Assembly (NCBI RefSeq): GCF_900109575.1
Contig: NZ_FOAF01000001.1
Coordinates: 1,893,662-1,957,661, forward strand
Length of the DNA: 64,000 bases
Reading direction: 5' to 3'
Origin: Olivibacter domesticus
Lineage (GTDB): Bacteria; Bacteroidota; Bacteroidia; Sphingobacteriales; Sphingobacteriaceae
A program made the position numbers and the translations under genes. Positions 9,576 through 18,630 of this stretch are shown here, piece after piece (positions within the stretch are counted from its first letter, which is position 1; every line of letters starts with the position of its first letter). Below the pieces are notes generated by a model. That model was given only the letters and a program-made list of their open reading frames with translations. It was not told the DNA's origin and made no database searches.

Positions 9576-10283
9576 ATGAAACAACATATACCAAATGCTA
9601 TTACCTGTCTTAATCTGTTTTGTGGATGTGTAGGTACTGTATTGGCCTTCAATGATCAACTGATAGATGCGGGATATGCCATTGTACTTGCTGCCATTTT
9701 TGATTTTTTTGATGGTTTTCTTGCTCGTTTATTGAAAGTAAATTCGCCAACCGGAAAAGAACTCGATTCTTTGGCCGACATGGTAAGTTTTGGGCTTTTA
9801 CCATCAATAATTATTTTCCAAATGCTGGAATTGACTCCAGCTGTTGAGTATGGCGGAAAGTGGGTAAAATACATCGCATTTCTCATCGCTATATTTTCTG
9901 CTTTACGCTTGGCAAAATTTAATCTTGATACCCGCCAAGGTACCATATTTATTGGTTTGCCTACTCCTGCATGTGCCCTATTTGTACTTTCTTTACCTCA
10001 TATCGCCCTGAGCAAAGATCCTATAATCAGTGCTTATGTACAAAACCCTTTAATCCTTCTGATACTAACATTAGCATTAAGCTTTCTACTAGTAGCAGAA
10101 ATACCACTGATGTCACTCAAATTTAAAAACTTCGGTTTAACGAATAACCTTCACCGATATGTGCTCATAGCTGCTGCCATTCTACTGATAGTTTTTTTTC
10201 AACTCACCGCTATTCCTTTAATCATTATCCTCTACATCGTCTTATCGCTCGTACAATTTAACAAATTAAGTCAAGCTTTATAA
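9576..10283 (+). CDS. pssA: CDP-diacylglycerol-serine O-phosphatidyltransferase
   Basis: A 235-residue integral membrane enzyme that makes phosphatidylserine, precursor of phosphatidylethanolamine, from CDP-diacylglycerol and serine. The CDP-alcohol phosphotransferase signature DG-x2-AR-x8-G-x3-D-x3-D is complete in DGFLARLLKVNSPTGKELD plus SLAD (about residues 47-70). N-terminal HIPNAITCLNLFCGC is typical of the bacterial type II PssA found in Bacillus and Bacteroidota. About seven hydrophobic segments follow. Its stop codon overlaps that of the convergent folK gene. Confidence 0.94.
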   Translation: MKQHIPNAITCLNLFCGCVGTVLAFNDQLIDAGYAIVLAAIFDFFDGFLARLLKVNSPTGKELDSLADMVSFGLLPSIIIFQMLELTPAVEYGGKWVKYIAFLIAIFSALRLAKFNLDTRQGTIFIGLPTPACALFVLSLPHIALSKDPIISAYVQNPLILLILTLALSFLLVAEIPLMSLKFKNFGLTNNLHRYVLIAAAILLIVFFQLTAIPLIIILYIVLSLVQFNKLSQAL

Positions 10284-10772
10284 GAGAGAGGCATCAATTG
10301 CTTGAACATCCGAATGGTCCACCAGCTTTTTCAGTAGATCCTCGACAGAAACGCTAAATAGTGGGTGTATAAAGTTTGGAGCAATTTCAACTAATGGAAC
10401 TAAAACGAACTTACGGAGGTGTATAAAAGGATGTGGTATTTTTAGGTCGTCGGTGTTAATAATCATATCATCATAGAATAAAACGTCAATATCAAGGCTT
10501 CTTGCCCCCCACTTAACTACTCGCACCCTACCCAAATCTTTCTCAATTTCCAACACATGCTTCAACGTTTTTTCAGGATTAAGAGTTGTTTTTAACATCA
10601 ACACCTGATTTAGGTAAGCGGGCTGCTCCACTCCACCCCATGGGGCGGTTTCATATATTTTTGATTTTAAAATAACTTCACCAACTTTATCACTAATAAG
10701 AGCAATCGCCTTATTGAGTATAGCCTTTCGATCACCTAAATTCGAACCTAAAATAAGATAAACAATATGCAT
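10278..10772 (-). CDS. folK: Dihydropterin pyrophosphokinase (HPPK)
   Basis: A 164-residue 6-hydroxymethyl-7,8-dihydropterin pyrophosphokinase of folate synthesis. It begins VYLILGSNLGDRKAIL, the family's opening strand and loop. It carries APWGGVEQPAYLNQV (pterin binding), LGRVRVVKWGARSLDIDVLFYDD with the two metal-binding aspartates, and IPHPFIHLRKFVLVPLVEIAP. The ATG at 10772 is preferred because it places the initial strand right at the N-terminus; an upstream start at 10811 would add 13 unlikely residues. The 3' end overlaps the pssA stop in opposite direction. Confidence 0.94.
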   Translation of the reverse strand: MHIVYLILGSNLGDRKAILNKAIALISDKVGEVILKSKIYETAPWGGVEQPAYLNQVLMLKTTLNPEKTLKHVLEIEKDLGRVRVVKWGARSLDIDVLFYDDMIINTDDLKIPHPFIHLRKFVLVPLVEIAPNFIHPLFSVSVEDLLKKLVDHSDVQAIDASLL

Positions 10773-10882
10773 ACACAAAGATACATTCGTTTCTCCTAAC
10801 AGAAACAACACTTAGCTGTCATTTTTTATAAGTACGTATTGAACTTCAACTTCCGTGTAACAAAATGCGCGTTCACTTGTCT

Positions 10883-10890
10883 TATATTTG
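10883..10890 (+). promoter_or_regulatory. Candidate -7 promoter element for sppA
   Basis: TATATTTG matches TAnnTTTG and lies 37 bases before the sppA ATG in an otherwise empty divergent gap. No clear -33 TTG at the right spacing. Confidence 0.45.
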
Positions 10891-10927
10891 TTTAGTAACA
10901 TAGAAATTTTAACATCAACAACCATAC

Positions 10928-12694
10928 ATGAAACAATTTTTCAAATTTGTTTTTGCCTCCATGCTCGGGGTATTTTTATCAACGATAATTTTCTTTTTCA
11001 TTGCTATTGCCATTGTGGGTGCCTTAATTAGCACAGCAAGCTCTGAGAAAACGGTAGAGGTAAGCGATAATTCCGTCTTACGGATTAACCTTGATTATGC
11101 CATTAAGGAACGTACAGAGAAAAATCCGTTCAATAATGTGAATATCCCCAGCTTTAGCTCTGAGAAAACTATCGGTTTAGATGAAATATTACGAAGAATC
11201 GAGGCAGCAAAAAAAGATGACAGAATTAAAGGGATTATATTAGATATTAATGGTGTTGGAGCTAGTTTCGCAACGCTCCAAGAGATCAGAAATGCGCTAC
11301 TGAATTTTAAACAATCTAAAAAATTTATTACCGCCTATAGTGAAGGTTATTCGCAAAAAGGCTATTACTTAGCATCCACTGCAGACAAGGTATACCTTAA
11401 TCCGGAAGGTTCAGTAGATTTTAGAGGATTAGCTACACAACTTTCCTTTTTTAAAGGTACCCTTGAAAAACTAGGAATTGAAGCGCAGGTGATAAAGGTA
11501 GGCACTTACAAAAGTGCAGTCGAACCATTCATCTTAGATAAAATGAGCCCAGCTAATGAAGAACAGATAAACTCTTATCTTAATTCGGTTTATGATTATT
11601 ATCTCGAAAATGTTTCAAAATCCAGGAATCTGCCAATAGATACACTCAGAGGCATTGCAAATAGCTATGAAGGTCGTGACGCGAATTTAGCATTACAAAG
11701 CAAACTGGTTGACGGACTAAAATATAAAGATGAACTCATTGATGAGCTGAAATCTCGGTTGAAGATTGATAAAAAGAAAAAAATCAAAGCTGTCAATATT
11801 GAAGATTATTCTGCCCCCGTTGGTGAAACCAACACCTCGCAAGAGAGAATAGCCATCGTTTATGCAGTGGGAGATATCGTTTCAGGTGAGGGGTCTGATG
11901 AACAGATAGGTTCAGAACGCATTGCCAGAGCTATACGTGCTGTTCGTGAAGACGACAAAATAAAAGCCGTGGTATTTCGTGTAAATTCTCCCGGCGGGAG
12001 TGCACTGGCGTCAGACGTTATTTGGAGAGAGGTAGAATTGACTAAAAAGGCCAAGCCAATTATCGTTTCAATGGGCGATGTAGCAGCGTCTGGAGGTTAT
12101 TACATAGCATGTGCGGCAGATTCTATTTTTGCGCAACCAAATACCATTACAGGATCAATAGGCGTTTTTGGTATTATTCCAAACTTACAGAACTTCTTTA
12201 ATAATAAGCTAGGTATTACTTTCGATGAAGTAAAAACTGGAAAGTATGCAGATCTTATGAGTGTTAATCGGCCACTTACAACAGATGAACGGGATTTAAT
12301 CCAACAAGGAGTAAATAAAACATATAATACCTTTACAAAAAAGGTGTCTGATGGACGAAAAATCAGCCAAGCTAAAGTTGATAGCATAGGGCAAGGCAGG
12401 GTTTGGACCGGAGCTCAAGCCCTACAAATAGGACTAGTGGATAGACTGGGTGGTTTAGAAGATGCGATCAAATCTGCCGCTAAAAAGGCAAAAATAAAGG
12501 ATTATAAATTGATTGCTTACCCTTCGTTAAAAGACCCATTTGAGTCCCTATTAAGTTCATCAACCGATAAAATGAAAAGCTGGGCAATTAAACAAGACTT
12601 AGGAGAAGGTTACACCTTATACAGACAGGCGAAAAGTGTATTAGAACAGAGCGGTATACAGGCTAGACTACCTTATATTCTTAATATACAATAG
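10928..12694 (+). CDS. sppA: Signal peptide peptidase SppA, long (67K) type
   Basis: A 588-residue membrane-bound serine protease of the S49 family with two tandem peptidase domains, as in E. coli SppA, which degrades signal peptides left in the membrane. An N-terminal hydrophobic segment spans about residues 10-36. The N-terminal domain has KGYYLASTADKVYLNPEG, which by family analogy carries the general-base lysine region. The C-terminal domain has FRVNSPGGSALASDVIW and MGDVAASGGYYIACAADSI, whose serine is the nucleophile. The remainder ITGSIGVFG is typical. A terminator hairpin follows the stop. Its own promoter is likely upstream. Confidence 0.95.
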   Translation: MKQFFKFVFASMLGVFLSTIIFFFIAIAIVGALISTASSEKTVEVSDNSVLRINLDYAIKERTEKNPFNNVNIPSFSSEKTIGLDEILRRIEAAKKDDRIKGIILDINGVGASFATLQEIRNALLNFKQSKKFITAYSEGYSQKGYYLASTADKVYLNPEGSVDFRGLATQLSFFKGTLEKLGIEAQVIKVGTYKSAVEPFILDKMSPANEEQINSYLNSVYDYYLENVSKSRNLPIDTLRGIANSYEGRDANLALQSKLVDGLKYKDELIDELKSRLKIDKKKKIKAVNIEDYSAPVGETNTSQERIAIVYAVGDIVSGEGSDEQIGSERIARAIRAVREDDKIKAVVFRVNSPGGSALASDVIWREVELTKKAKPIIVSMGDVAASGGYYIACAADSIFAQPNTITGSIGVFGIIPNLQNFFNNKLGITFDEVKTGKYADLMSVNRPLTTDERDLIQQGVNKTYNTFTKKVSDGRKISQAKVDSIGQGRVWTGAQALQIGLVDRLGGLEDAIKSAAKKAKIKDYKLIAYPSLKDPFESLLSSSTDKMKSWAIKQDLGEGYTLYRQAKSVLEQSGIQARLPYILNIQ

Positions 12695-12714
12695 AATATT
12701 GGAAAACGATTATT

Positions 12715-12741
12715 AAGGCTCAGACATTGTCTGGGCCTTTT
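12715..12741 (+). terminator. Intrinsic terminator after sppA
   Basis: AAGGCTCAG pairs with CTGGGCCTT (one G-T wobble) around a short loop, followed by TTTCT. It starts 20 bases after the sppA stop. Confidence 0.75.
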
Positions 12742-12862
12742 CTATTATGATCGTAAATATTATATACTCCTCATCTTTTGATTGGATTATAATGGCAATT
12801 TATCTAAGTTTGTCGACCGGTTTGACATAAACAACGAGCCATTACCATTAATAATATCCTTT

Positions 12863-14539
12863 ATGGAAAATAAGATCATATCCCGTAAGTTAAAATTGTT
12901 ATCTCAGTTGATGGAGCTCCATGGCGAAAATTCCTTTAAAACAAAGGCTGTTGCCAATGCCTCTTTTAAACTCGATAAATTACCCTTTAGAATAATTGAC
13001 AAAACGGAATTAGAACTTAGTGAACAACAAGGGATAGGTAAGAGCACAGCAGCTAAAGTTTGGGAGCTGCTTAATACGGGTTGCATAAGAGAATTAGAAG
13101 ACTTGCTTTCAAGAACACCGGACGGCATATTGGAAATGCTTACTATTAAGGGCTTAGGACCAAAAAAAATTGTTATAATTTGGCAAACCTTGAACATCGA
13201 GACCATAGGTGAATTATATTATGCATGTAATGAAAATAGATTGATAGAAGCAAAAGGTTTTGGATTAAAAACACAAGAAGAAATAAAAAGGGCCATTGAA
13301 TTTAATATGGCTAGCCAAGGATTTTTTTTGTATTCCCAAGCAGAAAAAATTGCCACCCACGTTGGCAAAGAATTGGAAGAACTACTCCCAAAAGATTGCT
13401 TATTACATATTACAGGAGATTTTCGGAGAAGGGTTGAGATACTAAGTAGAATAGACTTTATTACAACAGCTACTGAAAAGGAGCTGTTAAATGGTATAGA
13501 ACATCTTGCATCCCTAATAAAATTCGAACAAAAGGATGGTCACATCCAGACGATTCATGAAAGCGGTTTACCGATATATTTCTTTATTAGTAACAATACT
13601 ACTTTTCAGCGCGACCTATTAATAAGCACAGGAAATGAAGACCATCTTAATTTGCTCAAACAAAAACTGGATGGGGATATTCCCGATGGTCAAGATGAAA
13701 AGGAGATCTATCGAAAAGCTCATCTTGATTTTATTGAACCAGAACTAAGGGAAGGATTGGACGAAATAGAAAAGGCATCACATCATACCCTGCCTAATCT
13801 AATTAACTATACTGATATCAAAGGCACTCTGCACAATCATAGCACATGGAGCGATGGTGTTCATACGCTAGAGGAGATGGCTCGGCATTGTAAAGAAACT
13901 TTAAAGCTAGGTTATTTAGGAATTTGCGACCATTCTCGTACAGCTGTTTATGCTAAGGGTTTAAAAGACGAACAAGTTTTACAGCAATGGTTAGAAATAG
14001 AAGAGCTTAATAAAAAACTCACCCCTTTTAAAATATTTAAAGGTATTGAGTCTGATATATTAAGTGATGGGTCTTTAGATTACCCCGAAGAACTCCTCAA
14101 GGGCTTTGACTTTGTAGTTGCTTCCATACATTCAAATTTAAAAATGGATGAAGAGCGGGCAACGACACGCCTTATAAAGGCCATTGAGAATCCCTATACT
14201 ACCATTTTAGGACACCCGACCGGCAGGTTATTGTTGAGCAGGAAAGGTTATCCTATTAACTTCAAAAAGGTAATTGATGCATGTGCTGCAAATAAAGTAG
14301 TCATGGAGATAAATGCCAACCCCCTTCGTTTAGATCTCGACTGGCGATGGCATCGTTATGCCTTAGAAAAAGGTGTACTATTGTCAATTAATCCTGATGC
14401 ACATCGAACTGAAGGTTTGAAAGATATGTATTATGGCACATTGATTGGTAGAAAAGGCGGACTAGAAGCGGTTCAATGTTTAAATTGTTTCAGTCTCGAA
14501 GAAATAGACCACTATTTTAAAACACGTAAGCTTCTCTAA
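12863..14539 (+). CDS. polX: PolX-like protein: HhH plus degenerate family X palm plus PHP phosphoesterase
   Basis: A 558-residue homologue of bacterial PolX (family X DNA polymerase with a PHP 3'-5' exonuclease). The ATG at 12863 is chosen because MENKIISRKLKLLSQLMELHGENSFK is the family N-terminus; the TTG 81 bases upstream is doubtful. An HhH domain is seen in LTIKGLGPKKI (about residues 93-103). In the palm the usual Asp-x-Asp is SRIDFI (about residues 194-199), so the first Asp is missing. The strand that normally reads VDLR is IYFF, so the third Asp is missing too. The PHP domain from about residue 318 keeps LHNHSTWSDG, ICDHS, GIESD, ASIHSN, ILGHPTGR, EINANP and NPDAHR. A nuclease or phosphoesterase without polymerase activity is inferred. 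Confidence 0.85.
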   Translation: MENKIISRKLKLLSQLMELHGENSFKTKAVANASFKLDKLPFRIIDKTELELSEQQGIGKSTAAKVWELLNTGCIRELEDLLSRTPDGILEMLTIKGLGPKKIVIIWQTLNIETIGELYYACNENRLIEAKGFGLKTQEEIKRAIEFNMASQGFFLYSQAEKIATHVGKELEELLPKDCLLHITGDFRRRVEILSRIDFITTATEKELLNGIEHLASLIKFEQKDGHIQTIHESGLPIYFFISNNTTFQRDLLISTGNEDHLNLLKQKLDGDIPDGQDEKEIYRKAHLDFIEPELREGLDEIEKASHHTLPNLINYTDIKGTLHNHSTWSDGVHTLEEMARHCKETLKLGYLGICDHSRTAVYAKGLKDEQVLQQWLEIEELNKKLTPFKIFKGIESDILSDGSLDYPEELLKGFDFVVASIHSNLKMDEERATTRLIKAIENPYTTILGHPTGRLLLSRKGYPINFKKVIDACAANKVVMEINANPLRLDLDWRWHRYALEKGVLLSINPDAHRTEGLKDMYYGTLIGRKGGLEAVQCLNCFSLEEIDHYFKTRKLL

Positions 14540-14556
14540 AATAATTATCTTTGACT

Positions 14557-15168
14557 ATGATTTCTGAACAAGCCAACAAGATTTTCGATCAAGCCATAAC
14601 TGATTACCACGTTCATAACTTGATAGATGCGCAATTAAAGAACCCCTACAGCAAGCATTCGTTGGAGCATCTTTTATATTTAAAATGTTGGATAGATACG
14701 GTACAATGGCATATGGAAGACGAAGTACGAGATCCTTCTATTGATCCTGTAAAGGGATTGTTATGGAAGCGGAGAATCGATCAGTCAAATCAGGAACGCA
14801 CCGATACGGTAGAATATATTGATAGTTATTACCTTGATAAGTTCAAAGACGTAGGGCCTTTGCCAGATGCAACAATCAATACGGAAAGTCCTGCTTGGGC
14901 AATTGATAGGCTGTCTATATTAGCGTTAAAAATCTATCATATGCAATTGGAAGCTACCCGGTTGAGCGCTAGCCCAGAACATCGCAGTCAGTGTAACGCA
15001 AAGTTACAGGTGTTATTGGAACAACGAGCAGACCTGTCAGGCAGCATTGACCAATTGTTAGACGATATATCAAGCGGCAAGAAATATATGAAAGTATATA
15101 AACAAATGAAAATGTATAATGACCCTTCGCTAAACCCAATTTTATACGCAGAAGATCCAAAAGTGTAA
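14557..15168 (+). CDS. DUF4254-family protein
   Basis: A 203-residue, soluble, probably all-helical protein recognised as DUF4254 from YHVHNLIDAQLKNPYSKHSLEHLLYLKCWIDTVQWHMED read in parts and DRLSILALKIYHM (about residues 110-122). Its function is not established. In Bacteroidota this family commonly sits next to a family 9 glycosyltransferase, as here (100 bases upstream), which suggests a role in cell-surface glycolipid or LPS core assembly; that is inference. The ATG at 14557 is used; the ORF could begin at an earlier TTG (14551). It starts 17 bases after the PolX-like gene and is probably in the same transcript. Confidence 0.8.
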   Translation: MISEQANKIFDQAITDYHVHNLIDAQLKNPYSKHSLEHLLYLKCWIDTVQWHMEDEVRDPSIDPVKGLLWKRRIDQSNQERTDTVEYIDSYYLDKFKDVGPLPDATINTESPAWAIDRLSILALKIYHMQLEATRLSASPEHRSQCNAKLQVLLEQRADLSGSIDQLLDDISSGKKYMKVYKQMKMYNDPSLNPILYAEDPKV

Positions 15169-15267
15169 ACAACTTGGGCTCCATTTTAAAAAATCACAAA
15201 TAAGATTGAGGAGCTTAAGGAACATTATACATAAAACGCTAACAGTATTACCATAGCAAGCGAATCA

Positions 15268-16296
15268 ATGGAAGAGAAATGCATTTTAGTTTTCAGGTTT
15301 TCGGCAATGGGAGATGTTGCAATGACAGCGCCGGTATTACAGCAATTATGTGAAAATCATTCCTCAATTAAAATTGTGATGGTCAGCAGGCCATTATTTA
15401 AACCATTTTTCGAACATATTCCGAATCTTGTATTTCATGCAATTCATCCAGATAGCATCCATAAAGGGTTGAAGGGGCTTTATAAACTATTCACCGAATT
15501 AAAGCAATATAATCCACATGCTATAGCAGATCTTCACGATAACTTAAGAAGTAGAATTTTATCCTTTTACTTTCGTTCTACCGGCGTACAAATAAAACGG
15601 ATCGATAAGGGACGTGAAGAAAAAAGAGCACTAACTAGAGCTAACAATAAAATTCTGAGGCCCTTACAGCTAACGGTTGATCGCTATGCGGATGTATTTT
15701 GCGCGTTAAATTATCCACTTTCTCTGCAACATACATTAAGGAAGCAAAAAAGGCCCATCCCTCCTCTTTTTCATTCTTATTATGAGAATAAGCGATCACC
15801 AATAATTGGCATTGCGCCATTTGCCCAACACATTTACAAAATGTATCCATTAACCTTAATGGAAGATGTTATAGCAGATTTAAGTAAAAGCTATCAACTT
15901 TTTATTTTCGGAGGTGGGGAAGAAGAAAAAAAAATTGCGGGAGATTGGGAAAACAGATACACTTCTGTAACCAGCGTAATAGGCAAAATAGATTTAGCTC
16001 AAGAATTAAGTTTAATCGCTAATCTTGATCTAATGCTCAGCATGGACTCATCAGGCATGCATTTAGCCTCATTAGTAGGCGTTAGAGTCGTGTCAATATG
16101 GGGGCCTACACACCCGTATGCTGGTTTTCTAGGTTTTGGCCAACTCGAGAGCGATTGCCTACAGATAAACCACCCAGCCAGACCCAATTCTGTTTATGGA
16201 AACAAACCATGTTTATGTGATAATACACCATGTATAGAACTTATTCAACCAAAATTGGTTATAAATAAAATAAAACAATTATTAGAACATGGCTAA
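15268..16296 (+). CDS. Glycosyltransferase family 9 (heptosyltransferase-like)
   Basis: A 342-residue GT-B fold enzyme of the ADP-heptose:LPS heptosyltransferase family. It opens with FRFSAMGDVAMTAPVLQQL, the GDV-type acceptor-side motif. The C-terminal donor domain has PIIGIAPFAQHIYKMYP, LFIFGGGEEEKKIA and LDLMLSMDSSGMHLASLVGVRVVSIWGPTHP, which match the nucleotide-sugar binding part. It would act at the inner face of the cytoplasmic membrane on LPS core. It overlaps the start of the next gene by 8 bases, a sign of translational coupling. The actual sugar donor is unknown. Confidence 0.9.
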   Translation: MEEKCILVFRFSAMGDVAMTAPVLQQLCENHSSIKIVMVSRPLFKPFFEHIPNLVFHAIHPDSIHKGLKGLYKLFTELKQYNPHAIADLHDNLRSRILSFYFRSTGVQIKRIDKGREEKRALTRANNKILRPLQLTVDRYADVFCALNYPLSLQHTLRKQKRPIPPLFHSYYENKRSPIIGIAPFAQHIYKMYPLTLMEDVIADLSKSYQLFIFGGGEEEKKIAGDWENRYTSVTSVIGKIDLAQELSLIANLDLMLSMDSSGMHLASLVGVRVVSIWGPTHPYAGFLGFGQLESDCLQINHPARPNSVYGNKPCLCDNTPCIELIQPKLVINKIKQLLEHG

Positions 16297-16780
16297 ACAT
16301 CTCTTTCTTATTCGTCATGCCAAGTCAGATTGGAATTTTGACCTACCTGATTTTGAGAGACCACTAAATTCACGTGGTCAAAAGAATGCTCCCTACATGG
16401 CTAAAAAACTGGCTGAACATGAGGTACAACCACAGTTATTAGTAAGCAGTCCCGCAAATCGGGCCTTAAGTACAGCTCAACTTTTTCAAGAAGAGTTAAC
16501 GGAACAGCATTTGCAAATTAAAGAAGAGAGCGCTATTTACGAAGCCAGCACGCCAACGCTTTTAAAAATAATTAATGGCTTTGACAATCGATACAGCAGC
16601 ATCGCCCTCTTTGGACACAATCCTGGTTTAAGTAATCTGGCACATTATTTAAGTTCGGCGTTTGAATACGATATGCCAACATGTTCTATTGTGCATATTC
16701 AATTTGGAACAGATGATTGGGCCGAGATAAGTGAGGATGCTGGTGCTATAGTCTGGTTCAATTACCCAAAGCTTGCTTAG
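16289..16780 (+). CDS. SixA-like histidine phosphatase
   Basis: A 163-residue small histidine phosphatase superfamily protein close to SixA. The RHAK catalytic motif is in FLIRHAKSDWNFD (about residues 6-18), followed by FERPLNSRGQKNAPYMA, and the second catalytic histidine is in ALFGHNPGLSNLAHYL. SixA in E. coli dephosphorylates phosphohistidine in signalling or PTS proteins; whether this homologue does so is unknown. The start overlaps the stop of the glycosyltransferase (ATGGCTAA), so the two are coupled. Confidence 0.88.
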   Translation: MAKHLFLIRHAKSDWNFDLPDFERPLNSRGQKNAPYMAKKLAEHEVQPQLLVSSPANRALSTAQLFQEELTEQHLQIKEESAIYEASTPTLLKIINGFDNRYSSIALFGHNPGLSNLAHYLSSAFEYDMPTCSIVHIQFGTDDWAEISEDAGAIVWFNYPKLA

Positions 16781-16838
16781 ATTAAAAGGCTTTATTATAT
16801 TTACCTGTCTATAAAAATATCTATCCAGTTTATTGAAA

Positions 16839-17708
16839 ATGATTGAACTAAGCAATAACAACATTAAAGTTTGTATAAACAAAAAAGGCGCCGAGCTATC
16901 CTCTTTTTATCAGAAAAACTCTTCACTCGAATACGTCTGGCAAGCTGATTCCGAAATCTGGCCCTGGCATGCACCAAACTTATTTCCAATTGTAGGTGGT
17001 TTAGTTGACAATGAGTTACATGTGGACGGTAATGCTTATTCGTTACCACGTCACGGTTTTGCAAGGCATTCAGATTTTATATTAATAGAATCATCAACTA
17101 CGCATGCTATATTTTCGCTCCGGTATAATGCGGAAACTTTGACGTCCTATCCCTACCATTTTGAATTTCAACTAATTTATCACCTCCAAGATTCAACGCT
17201 TACATGCACATATAAAGTCATCAATTTGGAGTCAAAAATAATATGGTTTTCTCTTGGTGGGCACCCCGCATTTAATGTTCCTTTTTTTCCAGATGAAAAA
17301 TATGAAGACTACTTTCTTGAGTTTAATGAAGAGGAGGTATTATTACGACATCATTTATCAGCTGCTGGATATTTCAATGATGAAACCTCGTCCCTTACAC
17401 TAGACAACAGAAAATTATGGCTTAAGTCGGATCTTTTCCAACATGATGCACTCGTTTTCAAGCAATTACACAGCAGAGAAATTAGTTTAAGAAGTAAAAA
17501 TCACGCACATAGCTTAACAATTTCATTTCTTGACTTCAATTCGCTTGGAATTTGGGCGAAACCCGATGCTTCTTTTGTTTGCATTGAACCATGGTTAGGA
17601 TATGCAGATCGGGAAAACAGTAAAGTGTCTATTCAAGAGAAAGAGGGTATTATCTCGCTTTTACCAGGGCATGTTTTTGAAGCAACGTACTCAATTACGG
17701 TAGAATAG
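16839..17708 (+). CDS. Aldose 1-epimerase family protein (YeaD/LacX-like)
   Basis: A 289-residue beta-sandwich protein of the galactose mutarotase-like family. Start ATG at 16839; an earlier TTG is ignored. It has the N-terminal INKKGAELSSF, WPWHAPNLFPIVGGL, LPRHGFARHSDF with the conserved histidine, FSLGGHPAFNVPF with the second conserved histidine, and the C-terminal CIEPWLGYAD. This pattern fits LacX-type hexose-phosphate or aldose mutarotases more than GalM. The substrate is not predictable from sequence alone. It follows the SixA-like gene after 58 bases in the same direction. Confidence 0.88.
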   Translation: MIELSNNNIKVCINKKGAELSSFYQKNSSLEYVWQADSEIWPWHAPNLFPIVGGLVDNELHVDGNAYSLPRHGFARHSDFILIESSTTHAIFSLRYNAETLTSYPYHFEFQLIYHLQDSTLTCTYKVINLESKIIWFSLGGHPAFNVPFFPDEKYEDYFLEFNEEEVLLRHHLSAAGYFNDETSSLTLDNRKLWLKSDLFQHDALVFKQLHSREISLRSKNHAHSLTISFLDFNSLGIWAKPDASFVCIEPWLGYADRENSKVSIQEKEGIISLLPGHVFEATYSITVE

Positions 17709-17796
17709 TAATCGCAAAATAATTCAAGTCGCCCCATTATACGATGGAGCCAAAGCACAATCGCAAAAGACACAGACTATAAAATCAGAACTCGTT

Positions 17797-18630
17797 ATGA
17801 ATAAAATAGAAAACTCACTCGAAAGTTTGATCGATGCATTTATCCTCCGGTTACCCTCCCTACTCCTGGCAATCGTTACCTTACTAGTAGGTATATGGCT
17901 TATAAAAGTATTAATGCGATTCCTTCACAAAAGATTTACAAAAGGAAAAATTGATATCTCATTAGCTGAATTTTTAACAAGCATCTTTAGAGTAATACTT
18001 TATATACTTCTATTTCTTAGTGTTGCCTCCACATTAGGGATCGAAACAACATCTTTTGTTACCATGTTAGGGGCAGCGGGACTAGCAGTAGGCTTAGCCT
18101 TACAGGGAAGTTTATCCAACTTTGCCGGAGGTGTGCTAATTTTACTATTTAAACCTTTTCGCGTTGGTCACTTCATTTCAACAAGTAATGATGTTTCCGG
18201 AACTGTGCTAAAAATAGATATACTTTATACAACGCTAAAAGCGGGAAATGGTACAACAATATACGCTCCAAATGGGCCTTTAGCGAATGCTGTTATAAAC
18301 AATGTATCTGACAATTCAACGAGGCAAGCAGAATATAAAATTGGTATATCTTATAATGCAAATATAGATACAGCTAGAAAAATTATTCTAAGCGTTTTGG
18401 AAAGTGATGAATCTATATTGAAGGATCCAAAGCCAGCAGTACTTGTAGATTCGCTTGGTGACAATGCGGTAGTATTGGTTATTAGAGGATGGGTTGACAA
18501 TAAAAATTTCTGGCCAACCTATCATGCAAATTATCAGAAAATTAAAGAAGCACTTGACGCGAATGGTATCAATATGCCTTTCCCTCAAAGAGAGATACAT
18601 GTTATTTCCACTCCACCCAATAATGAATAA
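17797..18630 (+). CDS. Small-conductance mechanosensitive channel (MscS family)
   Basis: A 277-residue MscS-type channel that opens under membrane tension to release solutes. Hydrophobic segments are at about residues 19-40 and 62-84, followed by the pore helix TM3 with GAAGLAVGLALQGSLSNFAGG (in two parts, about 95-115), where Gly/Ala packing is typical. The KPFRVGHFI segment and the beta domain with TLKAGNGTTIYAPNG follow, then an alpha/beta C-terminal domain. Length matches E. coli MscS (286). It is the last gene of this plus-strand run; a repeat element begins 65 bases later. Confidence 0.94.
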   Translation: MNKIENSLESLIDAFILRLPSLLLAIVTLLVGIWLIKVLMRFLHKRFTKGKIDISLAEFLTSIFRVILYILLFLSVASTLGIETTSFVTMLGAAGLAVGLALQGSLSNFAGGVLILLFKPFRVGHFISTSNDVSGTVLKIDILYTTLKAGNGTTIYAPNGPLANAVINNVSDNSTRQAEYKIGISYNANIDTARKIILSVLESDESILKDPKPAVLVDSLGDNAVVLVIRGWVDNKNFWPTYHANYQKIKEALDANGINMPFPQREIHVISTPPNNE

